A stretch of DNA of 39,424 bases from Microcaldota archaeon (GCA_014874295.1 JACWAL010000035.1:1-39424), one strand, 5' to 3'. Shown: positions 17,382 to 27,099, numbered from the stretch's first letter. The notes: generated by a model not told the origin, from the letters alone. Numbers and translations are program-made.

Positions 17382-17791
17382 TATGCCGTCACATCCACTC
17401 GCTCCATTACCCAGGTGACTTCATCGAACTTCCTTCCTATCGAGAGCGCATTCCTCCTCGTTATTATGTAGCCCTTCTCTGTGGGAGCAAGCTCCTCAAG
17501 CTTGACGAACAGCCAGCCCGCGCCGTTGCTCCTCCAGGCTATGAAGGTATCCATCATCGTGTTGCTCTGCCAGCGCTTCAGGACATCGATCTTCTCCTTT
17601 TCGAAGGTTATGTTGCTCTTCTCCCACGCCTTGCACTCGAATGCCAGACCCTTTCCCTTCCTGACTGCGATTATGTCAGGGGTTATGGAATTGACTCCAG
17701 AACCAGCTGACCGCATGACTGAGTAGCCGTTGTTCTGCAGCATGAACATGAGTTCACGCTCGGTCCTCGCACCCTTCGAGTAGGTCCTCAT
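17381..17791 (-). CDS. hjc: Archaeal Holliday junction resolvase Hjc
   Basis: 'KGARTERELMFMLQNNGYSVMRSAGSGVNSITPDIIAVRKGKGLAFECKAW'; conserved E, PD and ExK residues. Confidence 0.88.
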   Translation of the reverse strand: MRTYSKGARTERELMFMLQNNGYSVMRSAGSGVNSITPDIIAVRKGKGLAFECKAWEKSNITFEKEKIDVLKRWQSNTMMDTFIAWRSNGAGWLFVKLEELAPTEKGYIITRRNALSIGRKFDEVTWVMERVDVTA

Positions 17792-17842
17792 GTGATGCAC
17801 CAGTCAGCGCTATTATCGCACGCAAACCTTAATAGGGGTTGT

Positions 17843-19723
17843 TTACATCCGCTCCAGGGTTCCTATCCCCAACAGAGACAGCGTGCCCCTCATCGCGTGC
17901 TTGAACGAATAGAGCAGTGCCACCCTGGCAATCCGCTCGTCCTTTCTCTCTGCCTTGAGCACAGGCGCCTTTTCATAGAACTTGCTGAACTGCGCCGCGA
18001 GGTTGCCGACATAATCCGTAAGCACGTTGCTCCTGTGCTCCGCGCATGCCTTCTCGGTGATAGCGCCGCATTTCGCTATCAGCTTCACGAGCGCGAACTC
18101 CTCGTCGCTGTTGAGTATGCCCAATGTCTCGTCCGCGGCCCTCGCGTAGTTTTCGCTCATGCCGGAGTTTTCTATTATGCGTGAGGCCCTGGCGTACATA
18201 TACTGGCAGTACGGCCCAGATATGCCCTCGAAGCTCAACGCGGTCTTCCACGAGAACACTATCTTCCTTTCTGGGGAGACGCGAAGCGTCTCGAACTTTA
18301 TGGCGGCCAGGGCAACCTCGTCCGCTACCTTCTCCTTCTCCTCCTCCGCAAGCTTGAGCCTGTCACTTATCAACTTGCCGGCCTTGTCCTTCGCCTCCGC
18401 AAGCAGCTCATCGGCAGTGTAGCCTTCCGTGCCCTTCCTTCCGGAGAAGCTGCCATCCTCCAGCTCGACCACGTTGTAGGCGAGGTGCAGTATGCCTTCG
18501 GACATCCTCCCCTTGCCCATCGCCTGGAAGGCGAGCTTCACTATGCCCTGCTCGTACGACTGCCTCATGTCTATGATGTTCACTGCCTTCAACACGTTGC
18601 CGTAGTCCATGCGCTTGCCTTCGCTGCCGGTCGTGTTGAGCGCCTTCCCGTTCGGCTGCCGGTCAATCAGCGCCCTGTAGAGGAACGGGTCCTCGATCAG
18701 TCCGAACTTCCACATGTGGAATGCGATGTCCTTCGCCGCATAGGTCGGGGCGCCATTGCTCCTCACGAGCACCTTGACGCTCTCCTTCAGGCCCTTGAAC
18801 TCGTCGGGCAGCTTTCCGGCCTTCTCGAAGTCCATTATGAGGCAGTTCTCATACTTGCCGCTGCTTTCCTTCCTGACCGCGCCAGTCTTCTCCAACGTAA
18901 TGAGCGCCTTCTCCAGAAGCCTTGAGCGCACGATGTCGCTCTCCCATATGAGCACGTCGTGGTATATTTTGTAGTCGTAGGCGGTTTTGTACTGCGCGAG
19001 GACGCACTTCTCGGTCATGTCCCTGCCCAGCTTTGCTTCGTACGTCCCGTCCTGCTCCATCGCCTCCATGAGCTTCGCGAGGTCTGCCTTCATGTCACGC
19101 GTCTCCATCGCCTTGTTTACATCTACGTAGAGCTCGCCCAGCCAGTGGTCATACTTCTTGTCTGCCTGGCTGCGCAGGTTCATTACGCCCCACAGCGCCT
19201 CAACCACCTGCAGGCCCATGTCGTCTATGTAGTCCTCCCTCTCAACTGAGTAGCCGCAAGCCACATAGAGGTTGGCGACCACGTCCCCTATGAGCGCGTT
19301 CCTGAGATGGCCTATGTGCCACGGCTTGTTTGGGTTCACGCTCGGGTATTCGATTATCACCTTGTCGCTATTGCCTGCGTCAGATGCCGCAATGGCTTCG
19401 CACTTAGAGAGCGCTTCCTCTATGACGCCCTTCGAGAAGGCGCCGCGGTCAAGGTAGAAGTTTACGAATCCGTTCTCTGCCTTGATCTCTTTGACAAAAT
19501 CAGGCTTCGTGATAGATCTGCAGAGCTGCTCAGCTATCGTTTTGGGGTTCGCGCCCTTCTGCTTTGCGATCTTGAATGCAACCGAGCATGCGACGTCGCC
19601 GAAGCCCTTCTCCGGCATGGTTATGTCATTCTCGAGACTCTCTGTCTCGAACCCGTTCTTGACCAGGGCCTCTGATACGCTGTCCCTGACCTCAGACATG
19701 ACCCTGCTGTAGAATGTCGCCAC
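17843..19723 (-). CDS. argS: Arginyl-tRNA synthetase
   Basis: 626 aa; 'VNPNKPWHIGHLRNALIGD' HIGH motif; C-terminal DALR-type domain; GTG start with AGGTGA SD. Confidence 0.93.
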   Translation of the reverse strand: MATFYSRVMSEVRDSVSEALVKNGFETESLENDITMPEKGFGDVACSVAFKIAKQKGANPKTIAEQLCRSITKPDFVKEIKAENGFVNFYLDRGAFSKGVIEEALSKCEAIAASDAGNSDKVIIEYPSVNPNKPWHIGHLRNALIGDVVANLYVACGYSVEREDYIDDMGLQVVEALWGVMNLRSQADKKYDHWLGELYVDVNKAMETRDMKADLAKLMEAMEQDGTYEAKLGRDMTEKCVLAQYKTAYDYKIYHDVLIWESDIVRSRLLEKALITLEKTGAVRKESSGKYENCLIMDFEKAGKLPDEFKGLKESVKVLVRSNGAPTYAAKDIAFHMWKFGLIEDPFLYRALIDRQPNGKALNTTGSEGKRMDYGNVLKAVNIIDMRQSYEQGIVKLAFQAMGKGRMSEGILHLAYNVVELEDGSFSGRKGTEGYTADELLAEAKDKAGKLISDRLKLAEEEKEKVADEVALAAIKFETLRVSPERKIVFSWKTALSFEGISGPYCQYMYARASRIIENSGMSENYARAADETLGILNSDEEFALVKLIAKCGAITEKACAEHRSNVLTDYVGNLAAQFSKFYEKAPVLKAERKDERIARVALLYSFKHAMRGTLSLLGIGTLERM

Positions 19724-19727
19724 GCTG

Positions 19728-20618
19728 TCACCTGTCGAACCTCTTCAGGAATGAGGGAATCGCATCTATTAAATCTGTCGCTATGACGTGGTTGCCCATC
19801 CTTGCGTGGAGCATGTCACCGATCATCGAGTGCGCGGTAACTCCGGCAACGGCGCTCTCGAAGGCATTGCCATGCATCGCGGCGTAAGCGGCTATCATGC
19901 CGACGAGCACGTCGCCGGTCCCCATCGTGGCAAGCGCCGGCGTTTTCGCTCTGTTCACTCTTATCGAAGCGCCGTTCGTCACTATGGTCTCATGACCTTT
20001 GAGCACCAGGGTGCAGTCGTACCTCTCGGAAAACTCGACGGCCTTATCCATTCTGTCATCCAATTCATCCGATACCCTGTAGCCGAGGGAAGCGAACTCG
20101 CCCGAGTGTGGAGTGAGCACGATATTTGTGGAAAGCCTTGCGCTTTTCTCGATTGCTGCCTTCAGCGCGCCTCCGTCAATTATTGCAATGTTGCCGCATT
20201 CGAGCTCTGTCTCGATGACGCTCCTCATCGATCTGTAAAGCGGACCGCGCGGTTCCGTTCCAGGGCCAACCACAAGGACGTTGTGCCTTATTGACGCGAT
20301 TTTCTTGAGCAGCGATGCGGTGCTGGACGAGGCGGCGAACGACCTGACGACCAGGTTCGGCGACATCTTCTTCTCTATTCCCTCTATGGCCTTTTCGACC
20401 AGCAGGCTCACGTACCCCGTACCTGTCCTTAGCGATGACAGCGCGGCGTTCGCCGCGAAGGAAGAAAGCACTGGGGCACCCGTGTAAGTCTTCCCGCCAC
20501 CGAGCACGAGCACTGCGCCGTTACTGTACTTGTTCGAGTGCATGTCCCTCGGCTCGGCCGCCCTTTTTATGTCGGCGACTGTCGTGAAAAGACCGCCCCT
20601 TTTTGCCGCCTTTGCCAT
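19728..20618 (-). CDS. nnrD: ADP-dependent NAD(P)H-hydrate dehydratase
   Basis: 'NKYSNGAVLVLGGGKTYTGAPVLSSFAANAALSSLRTGTGYVSL...VVGPGTE...LTPHSGEFASLG...LVLKGHETIVTNG...TMGTGDVLVGMIAAY'. No NnrE epimerase domain. Confidence 0.88.
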   Translation of the reverse strand: MAKAAKRGGLFTTVADIKRAAEPRDMHSNKYSNGAVLVLGGGKTYTGAPVLSSFAANAALSSLRTGTGYVSLLVEKAIEGIEKKMSPNLVVRSFAASSSTASLLKKIASIRHNVLVVGPGTEPRGPLYRSMRSVIETELECGNIAIIDGGALKAAIEKSARLSTNIVLTPHSGEFASLGYRVSDELDDRMDKAVEFSERYDCTLVLKGHETIVTNGASIRVNRAKTPALATMGTGDVLVGMIAAYAAMHGNAFESAVAGVTAHSMIGDMLHARMGNHVIATDLIDAIPSFLKRFDR

Positions 20619-20685
20619 GCGCAAAAACCTTATAAGCCTTCTATGCGCTATCATTACTGTATAAAGTTATAAGTGTGGTGGTTGG

Positions 20686-21537
20686 ATCTCGAAGGTTTAC
20701 AAGAAGGACAACAAGCTCGTCATTGTTGTCCCGTACGACGTGGTGTCGACGTTGAGCATAAAGGAGGGTGATGACGTCGACTTCCTCAAGTACAACGACA
20801 GCACTTATATATTCGCGAAGAAGAGCGATCTTGTCAACGCGCTGACGGGCAACAAGCAGGCCGCAGCAGCGACGGCTCCTTCCCATGAGCGCCCAAGAGA
20901 GAAGATAAGCGCGGAGGAGCTAGAGGTCCTCAAGAAGCTCGACACAGTCAGATACAGCAACCGTACGAAGGAGAACGTGCGCAAACTGCTCGACTCACGC
21001 GAGAACGCGATACTGCAGGGCCTGCTGAAGCGCAAGGCAGTGACACTCTTCAAGAAGGAAGATGAAAGCGAGTACAGGTATGGGATATCGAAGGAGATAT
21101 ACAACGAATTCCTGTTCGGCAAGCGCGGCGCGGGCAAGCCGAACATAGTCGAACCGGAGCAGCATGCCACAAAGGGGTGGATGGTAAAGCTCAAGGAGCA
21201 GAACAAGTACTCCGAAGAGCTGGAGACAAACGGTTACCTTGTCATACTTACTGAGGCAGAGGCCACGACACTTTCAACGCTGCTGGAGGAAAGCATACGC
21301 CTCGGACTGGTCATAGGCACGAGGGCGTTCAACAAGAAGTACTACGTCGCGCTGAAGAGTTTTGTGGCGCAGAACGCCAACCCGGTGCTCAAGCTGATAG
21401 AGGGCAAGAGCATCGGAATAGCGGACATAGCAAAATCGCTCAAGGTCGAGGAGGACGCGGCGCGCGCGGTGCTTTACCTGCTGGCTGAAAGCGGTGACGT
21501 TACGGAAGTGAGAAGGGATGTCTTCAAGGCGGCGTGA
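20686..21537 (+). CDS. AbrB/SpoVT-domain protein with C-terminal helical/wHTH region; probable non-canonical start
   Basis: The frame upstream of the track's 20740 start encodes 'ISKVYKKDNKLVIVVPYDVVSTLSIKEGDDVDFLKYNDSTYIFAKK', an AbrB-like swapped-hairpin pattern, with no in-frame ATG/GTG/TTG before the stop TAA at 20662. Confidence 0.65.
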   Translation: MSKVYKKDNKLVIVVPYDVVSTLSIKEGDDVDFLKYNDSTYIFAKKSDLVNALTGNKQAAAATAPSHERPREKISAEELEVLKKLDTVRYSNRTKENVRKLLDSRENAILQGLLKRKAVTLFKKEDESEYRYGISKEIYNEFLFGKRGAGKPNIVEPEQHATKGWMVKLKEQNKYSEELETNGYLVILTEAEATTLSTLLEESIRLGLVIGTRAFNKKYYVALKSFVAQNANPVLKLIEGKSIGIADIAKSLKVEEDAARAVLYLLAESGDVTEVRRDVFKAA

Positions 21538-21541
21538 CCGC

Positions 21542-22387
21542 ATGGAGATAAAGGAGATTCAAGCGAAGCAGATAATCACGAGATCCAGGTTGCCCGATGC
21601 AGAGTATGTAGTGAACCCCTATACTGGCTGCGAGTTCGGCTGCCTCTACTGCTATGCGAGCTTCATGGGAAAGTTCGTCAACAAGGACATTGATGATTGG
21701 GGCCGTTATGTCTGCGCCAAGACCAACGCAGTGGAGCTGTTCAGGAGAGAGATCGTGAAGCTACACGGCACTTCCGACATATTCATGAGCTCGGTCACGG
21801 ACCCGTACCAGGGCGTAGAGGCGAAGTACAGACTGACGCGCGGCATACTTGAGGTGCTGGCCGAGACCAGATACAGGGGCCCTGTCGAGGTTCAGACGAA
21901 ATCCTCGATGGTGCTCCGAGACATCGATGTAATCAAATTAGTGCCCAACATTGAGGTGGGCATGACGGTCACTACCACTGACGACAGCTTGGGCAGGCTC
22001 CTGGAGACCGGGGCGACTTCGACGAGCATGCGAATAAGCGCCCTGAGAACGTTGAACGAGAGCGGCATACGCACCTATGCGTTCATCGGGCCGCTCCTTC
22101 CCACTTTCATGGAAAAGCCGGAAATGCTGGACAGGCTGTTCGCCAGCCTCGCAGACGCTGGGATTCGAAAGGTTTATGTCGAGCATATGAACCTAAGCCC
22201 TTATATAAAGGGGAGGCTGTTCAACGAACTAAAGGGACGCCCTGACCTGCTGGGGGCGTATGAAGAGGCCGATACTCCGGAGCGCAGGGCGCAGTTGGAC
22301 GGCATGGTGAATGGGTTTATAGGGCAATATGGCATGGAGCTGAAGCTCGGCAGCACCATATACCATGAGACGTTCAGGAGACGGTGA
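21542..22387 (+). CDS. Radical SAM protein (SPL/Rv2578c-like)
   Basis: 'VVNPYTGCEFGCLYCYASFM' = CxxxCxxC; 'SSVTDPYQGVEAKYRLTRGILEVLAE'. Confidence 0.87.
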   Translation: MEIKEIQAKQIITRSRLPDAEYVVNPYTGCEFGCLYCYASFMGKFVNKDIDDWGRYVCAKTNAVELFRREIVKLHGTSDIFMSSVTDPYQGVEAKYRLTRGILEVLAETRYRGPVEVQTKSSMVLRDIDVIKLVPNIEVGMTVTTTDDSLGRLLETGATSTSMRISALRTLNESGIRTYAFIGPLLPTFMEKPEMLDRLFASLADAGIRKVYVEHMNLSPYIKGRLFNELKGRPDLLGAYEEADTPERRAQLDGMVNGFIGQYGMELKLGSTIYHETFRRR

Positions 22388-22396
22388 CGACCAGGT

Positions 22397-22552
22397 TCAG
22401 AGGATGCTGAGCTTGTCCGCAACCATTACTATGATGGAGAAGGCCAGTATTACCGCGATTATTATCTTTGGGTTTATCATCGGCCCCTTCGTAGGCGCAT
22501 CATAGAAGCTCATGATGCCGGCCTGCGACTGCGGCGAATAAAGGTTTGCCAT
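22397..22552 (-). CDS. secG: Preprotein translocase subunit Sec61-beta (SecG)
   Basis: 51-aa ORF read by hand, not in the ORF track: MANLYSPQSQAGIMSFYDAPTKGPMINPKIIIAVILAFSIIVMVADKLSIL; matches archaeal Sec61-beta pattern (AGIMSFYD..xKGPxIxP + single TM). Confidence 0.87.
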   Translation of the reverse strand: MANLYSPQSQAGIMSFYDAPTKGPMINPKIIIAVILAFSIIVMVADKLSIL

Positions 22553-22623
22553 CTCTCTTCACTGATTGGTTTTGTAACCCAAGGTTATTAAAGGCTAGCA
22601 ATCAAATCTGAGTCAGTGATATT

Positions 22624-23259
22624 CTGGGAGAGCAAACTGTCAATGTCCCGCCGCTGTATCCGAACAGGGCGGCTTCGGAAGCCTCTGACGGACAACCGAA
22701 GCCCGCGCCGAAGAGGCAACTACCCGATGAGCCTTCCGTGAAGCTCGAGGGCCCGCTGTTCTTCTGGATCGGATTCATAGTGGTGGCGCTGGTCGTGCAG
22801 CTGCTCGCCAAGGACGTGCTACTGGCCAGCGGCGCCACAGCCAGCGCGGTCAAGCTCGGGAACCTGCTGCTCAGCGTGTCTGGTTACATAATAAACCTGC
22901 CTGGTCTTCTCATCTTCCCATTCCTCGTGGCGATATGGATAGGCGAAAGGGTGAGCAAGTCCTCCACGGACATATCGAAGGCTTTCATGACCTCGCTGAT
23001 AAACGCGGCCTACGCCTCGCTGATCTACGCAATAAGCATATTCATAGTCTTCATGCTGCTGAACGTCAACACTCTTGACGCGCTGTTGAGCGCGGCGAGC
23101 GTGAACATGATAGTCTTCACGGTGCTGGTACCAGTGGGCATACTCTTCGTCTTCATGACGATATTCTCGCTGCTTGCGTTCGCCCAGAAGGACAAGATAA
23201 GTTTAAAGCCGCTGCGACGGGACCTTAACCGGCCGGAAGCCAGAGTAAGAAAACCTTAA
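22624..23259 (+). CDS. Multi-pass (about 4 TM) membrane protein of unknown function; start uncertain (CTG 22624 or GTG 22738)
   Basis: ORF 'KLEGPLFFWIGFIVVALVVQLLAKDVLLASG...'; open in-frame upstream extension 'LGEQTVNVPPLYPNRAASEASDGQPKPAPKRQLPDEPSV' without a canonical start. Confidence 0.6.
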   Translation: MGEQTVNVPPLYPNRAASEASDGQPKPAPKRQLPDEPSVKLEGPLFFWIGFIVVALVVQLLAKDVLLASGATASAVKLGNLLLSVSGYIINLPGLLIFPFLVAIWIGERVSKSSTDISKAFMTSLINAAYASLIYAISIFIVFMLLNVNTLDALLSAASVNMIVFTVLVPVGILFVFMTIFSLLAFAQKDKISLKPLRRDLNRPEARVRKP

Positions 23260-23348
23260 CCTGCGGACGACTGATTAAATAAAGATAAGTTAAAATTTAA
23301 TCAAATCGATAGTTATTTAAATTTAAACGCATATATTTTAATGATTCT

Positions 23349-24521
23349 ATGGATGTCTCAGGGTTCAAAAGGCCTTCCGGGCGGCTGGTAAGGAACACAA
23401 GGCGCGATTATTATTCGTTCATCCCATCCAACCTGCCGGTAAAGTTCGAGAAAGATGACGAGTTCATAGATCTGCTTGCGGCTGCGAGCCAGAAGCTTGG
23501 CGAGCTTAACGGCTTGGGAAAGGCGCTGGACGAGACCTTGGGCAACGTGACGAGGAGGTTGATAATACCGTATCTCAGGAACGAGGCAGTTCTCAGCTCA
23601 AAGATAGAAGGCACACTGAGCACGCTGCAGGAGGTAATGGAGAACGAGATAGGGATAACCCCAAATAGCGAGGAATCCCGCGGTAACATGCGTGAAGTCA
23701 CAAACTACGCGATAGCCCAGGATGCTGGGATAGACATGATAAGGCATGGCAGGGAGATAAATGTGACCTTTGTGAAACGGCTCCATGCACTCCTGCTCAA
23801 GGGCGTGAGAGGGGAAGAGGCAGTTCCTGGGGAGATAAGGGCCCTCCAGAACTACATCTCGCGGCCCGGTCAGAAGATAAGCTCGGCCACATATGTGCCA
23901 CCGCCGCCGGAGAGAGTGGAGCGCCTGCTTGCATCATTGTTCTCTTATATGGACAGCAGCACTGAGCCGGTGCTTGTAAAACTGGGGATGATGCACTACC
24001 AGTTCGAAGCTATACATCCGTTTCTCGATGGCAATGGCAGGATAGGCAGGCTCCTTATGATACTCTACCTGATAAGGCAGCGTGCGCTTGAGTTGCCGCT
24101 GCTCTACATGAGCGAATATTTCGAGAGGAACAGGATGGAGTATTACTCCCTCCTGCTAGAAGTGAGCAGGAGCAGCGCATATCTCACATGGATGAAGTTC
24201 TTCCTCAATGGCGTCATAACCCAGTCAGACAGCATAATAAGGAAAACGAACGCGCTCCTCGTGTATCACGATGGCCTTGCCAAAAGGATAAAGAAAGAGG
24301 CGAGCAGTGCGAAGGCGTACGAGCTGTTCCTCATGCTCTTCTCAAATCCGATAACTGTGATACCTAGGGTTGCGGACAGGTTGGAAATCAGTTATCCCGC
24401 CGCAAAAAATGCGGTGGATGATCTTGTCAGGCTTGGCATACTGAAGCAGGGAGGCAAAGGGCATAAGGCGAAGGCGAGGATGTTTGTGGCCGACCGTATA
24501 CTTGACATTTTCAGGTCGTAA
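23349..24521 (+). CDS. Fic-domain AMPylator-type protein with N-terminal inhibitory motif and C-terminal wHTH
   Basis: 'SSKIEGT' inhibitory motif; 'HPFLDGNGRIGRLLM' Fic motif; C-terminal 'ADRLEISYPAAKNAVDDLVRLGILKQGG' HTH. Confidence 0.92.
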   Translation: MDVSGFKRPSGRLVRNTRRDYYSFIPSNLPVKFEKDDEFIDLLAAASQKLGELNGLGKALDETLGNVTRRLIIPYLRNEAVLSSKIEGTLSTLQEVMENEIGITPNSEESRGNMREVTNYAIAQDAGIDMIRHGREINVTFVKRLHALLLKGVRGEEAVPGEIRALQNYISRPGQKISSATYVPPPPERVERLLASLFSYMDSSTEPVLVKLGMMHYQFEAIHPFLDGNGRIGRLLMILYLIRQRALELPLLYMSEYFERNRMEYYSLLLEVSRSSAYLTWMKFFLNGVITQSDSIIRKTNALLVYHDGLAKRIKKEASSAKAYELFLMLFSNPITVIPRVADRLEISYPAAKNAVDDLVRLGILKQGGKGHKAKARMFVADRILDIFRS

Positions 24522-24530
24522 TTTCCCTTG

Positions 24531-25712
24531 TCACTTGGCTGCGCTGACTATCTTCACCACGTCGCCGTCGTGAAGCTCCTGCTCCTTGCCTATGCGCATC
24601 CTCCTTATAGCGTCGACGGCATAGAGCATGTGCTTCGCCAGATCGGTGTGTATGGCGACCGCGAGATCGAGCGCGGTCGATCCCTTCTTGAGCAGTATGG
24701 CATCGGGCAGTACGTTTCCAAAGTGGTCGGTGTACTTGTTCTCATCTTCAACAGGATAGACTACTATGTTGTCAAGGACATTAAAGACTGTCGAATCAAG
24801 CGCGCGCTGCATCCCAGTCCCGTGGTCCGAGCCTTCCAGGAAGGAGAGCATGTAATCCAGCGCTTTCCTCTGCTCCGCGCTCACATTGCTCCCGATAACC
24901 TCGAACGACTTCGAACCAGGAAGGTAATTTATCACCTTTGCTGACGACGCCTTCCTCAGCGCCATCTCTATCGCTGCGGAACACTCAAAGACATTCGCCT
25001 CTCCGAACCTGTCCTTCAGAGCCTTGACGTTCGCTGTGGCGTCGCCCCCCACGTCGATCTTGTTTGCGATTATTGCAACCGGCTTCGCCTCCTGGAGTAA
25101 CGCCTTCGAGAACTTCAGTGCGTCCCCGTCGCTCCATGATATGTTCGAGGAAGTCAGGCTGCATTTCCCTATGGCGCGTTCTATGCTGCTCCTCGGTATC
25201 TTCAGCCCAGTCAACACCGCCTCGAGTGCCGACACGCCATCCTTGTTCTTTGACATTGCCTGTATGTGCTTGGTTATTATGCCGGAAAGCCACTGGTACA
25301 GCTCTGACAGGATCATTTCCGCGTCCTCGACTGCACTGCAGTGCTGCGCCAGACCACCGGCGCTGTCAGTCCTCCCACTCGCGTCCACGACCAGCATGAA
25401 CGCGTCGGCAGCCGCAAGGTCGTTGAGGAACTGGTTGCCCATGCCCTTACCCTCATGTGCGCCCTCCACGAGCCCCGCTACGTCTATGACGTTTACGGGT
25501 ATCCTGCGCGTGCCATTGACACAGAGCGAATTGCGCGCCTTGCACTTCACGTTCAGCCTCATTTCGGCGCACTCGTGCGTCGCATAGGCTATTCCGCTGT
25601 TCGGATCTATCGTGGTGAACGGGTAGTCCGCTATGGCGACATCGTTCATGGTCAGCGCTGAAAAGAGCGTGCTCTTCCCCTTGTTCGGCGCCCCTATTAT
25701 GCCTATGAGCAT
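24531..25712 (-). CDS. OBG/YchF-family GTPase with TGS domain
   Basis: 'GIIGAPNKGKSTLFSALT', 'ADYPFTTIDPNSGIAY', 'VIDVAGLVEGAHEGKGMGNQFLNDL', C-terminal TGS 'LKKGSTALDLAVAIHTDLAKHMLYAVDA'. Confidence 0.9.
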   Translation of the reverse strand: MLIGIIGAPNKGKSTLFSALTMNDVAIADYPFTTIDPNSGIAYATHECAEMRLNVKCKARNSLCVNGTRRIPVNVIDVAGLVEGAHEGKGMGNQFLNDLAAADAFMLVVDASGRTDSAGGLAQHCSAVEDAEMILSELYQWLSGIITKHIQAMSKNKDGVSALEAVLTGLKIPRSSIERAIGKCSLTSSNISWSDGDALKFSKALLQEAKPVAIIANKIDVGGDATANVKALKDRFGEANVFECSAAIEMALRKASSAKVINYLPGSKSFEVIGSNVSAEQRKALDYMLSFLEGSDHGTGMQRALDSTVFNVLDNIVVYPVEDENKYTDHFGNVLPDAILLKKGSTALDLAVAIHTDLAKHMLYAVDAIRRMRIGKEQELHDGDVVKIVSAAK

Positions 25713-25716
25713 GTCA

Positions 25717-27021
25717 TCACTTGAATAGCTTGACGCGTATTATCTTCTTCTCGTCGATCTCCCTGAAGAAGTAGTAGATCACGAGGAGGGCGATTATCAT
25801 CACCGCGCCTATCATCAGCGATTCCTGCGGCATCGCCATGATGAACGCGAAGACGAGCAGTATCGCCACTATTGCCAGGTATGGATATCCGGGCATCCTG
25901 AATTCGGCGGCCCTGCCCTCCTTCCTGAAGTGCACGAGGGCGAAGCTGGCTATGAGATATGAGAACAGGAGCCCGAAGTTGCTTATCGCCGCTATGACGT
26001 AAATGTTACCGGCGAAGAGCATCACCACGGATATGATGGCAGACGCCACGACACCGCTGACGGCTACATCCCTTTTCCTGTTGTATTTCCGCATCGCCTT
26101 CGGGAGCAGCTTGTCCTCGCCTATCTGATATACGATCCGCGACGAGCTCAGTATCATGGCCAGGACGGCGGATGCTGTGGCCACAAGCGCCCCGATGTCG
26201 ACCGCCAGCGTCAGCCAGTACGGCGCGCCCACGTGGTGCAGGGCGAACGAGAGCGGGTCGGCGCTGATTGAGTAGCTGGAAGCGGGCACCATCACGAGCA
26301 GCGCCAGCACAATCGCTATGTAGAACGCCATGCTTATTATAACGGAGAGCAGTATGGCCCTTGCCGCAGCCCTGCTCCCTCCCCTCACCTTTGACGTGAA
26401 GGTCGTTATGGTCTGGAAGCCCGAATACGCGAAGAATACCGCTATGCTCGCCGCGAATATCGGGAGTATGCCAGCCTGTGCAGGACTGCTGGTGAAGTTG
26501 ACTAGGCTGAACGTACCAGAGTCAAGCGAAAGCAGCACGGCCGCAGCTATAAATATGACCAGTATAGCCAGCTTCACCGAGACCAGGCCGAAGTCCGCCT
26601 TCGCCGCCTTCTTTATGCCAACTATGTTGACCAGTGAAAGGGCGAATATCAGCCCTATCGCCCCCGCCTGGCTGTACGCGGTTGAGAACCCCAGCAGGCT
26701 CGACAGGTAGCTGCCGAATCCGAGTGCTACGACCGATATCGAGGTCGCGAAACTGAAGTAGAGCAGTATTCCGGTCATGAAACCGAGCTCGCTCCCGAAC
26801 GCCTTGTAGGCGTAGGAATACGCCCCTCCTTTCGCGTTCGGCATTATGGAGGAGAGCTCCCCGAGCTCCAGTGCTATTATCGTGGCGAGTATGCCGACAA
26901 AGACGAATGCAAGGAGCGCCCACGATCCGGCAAGCGCTATCGCGGTGCCGCTCAGCACGAATATGCCCGCGCCTATTATGTTGCCCAGCCCTATGGCAAG
27001 GGCGAGCCTCATGCTGATCAT
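25717..27021 (-). CDS. APC-family amino acid permease
   Basis: 'ALAIGLGNIIGAGIFVLSGTAIALAGSWALLAFVFVGI'; about 12 TM; start placed at MISMRLALAIG (27021), since the longer track ORF runs into the tRNA. Confidence 0.88.
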   Translation of the reverse strand: MISMRLALAIGLGNIIGAGIFVLSGTAIALAGSWALLAFVFVGILATIIALELGELSSIMPNAKGGAYSYAYKAFGSELGFMTGILLYFSFATSISVVALGFGSYLSSLLGFSTAYSQAGAIGLIFALSLVNIVGIKKAAKADFGLVSVKLAILVIFIAAAVLLSLDSGTFSLVNFTSSPAQAGILPIFAASIAVFFAYSGFQTITTFTSKVRGGSRAAARAILLSVIISMAFYIAIVLALLVMVPASSYSISADPLSFALHHVGAPYWLTLAVDIGALVATASAVLAMILSSSRIVYQIGEDKLLPKAMRKYNRKRDVAVSGVVASAIISVVMLFAGNIYVIAAISNFGLLFSYLIASFALVHFRKEGRAAEFRMPGYPYLAIVAILLVFAFIMAMPQESLMIGAVMIIALLVIYYFFREIDEKKIIRVKLFK

Positions 27022-27099
27022 GTTGCTTTGCAACGCACCACTGCAATTAGATATGCGCGGCAGGCTTATTAATTCATCTGCACAATAGTTCCGATGAAT

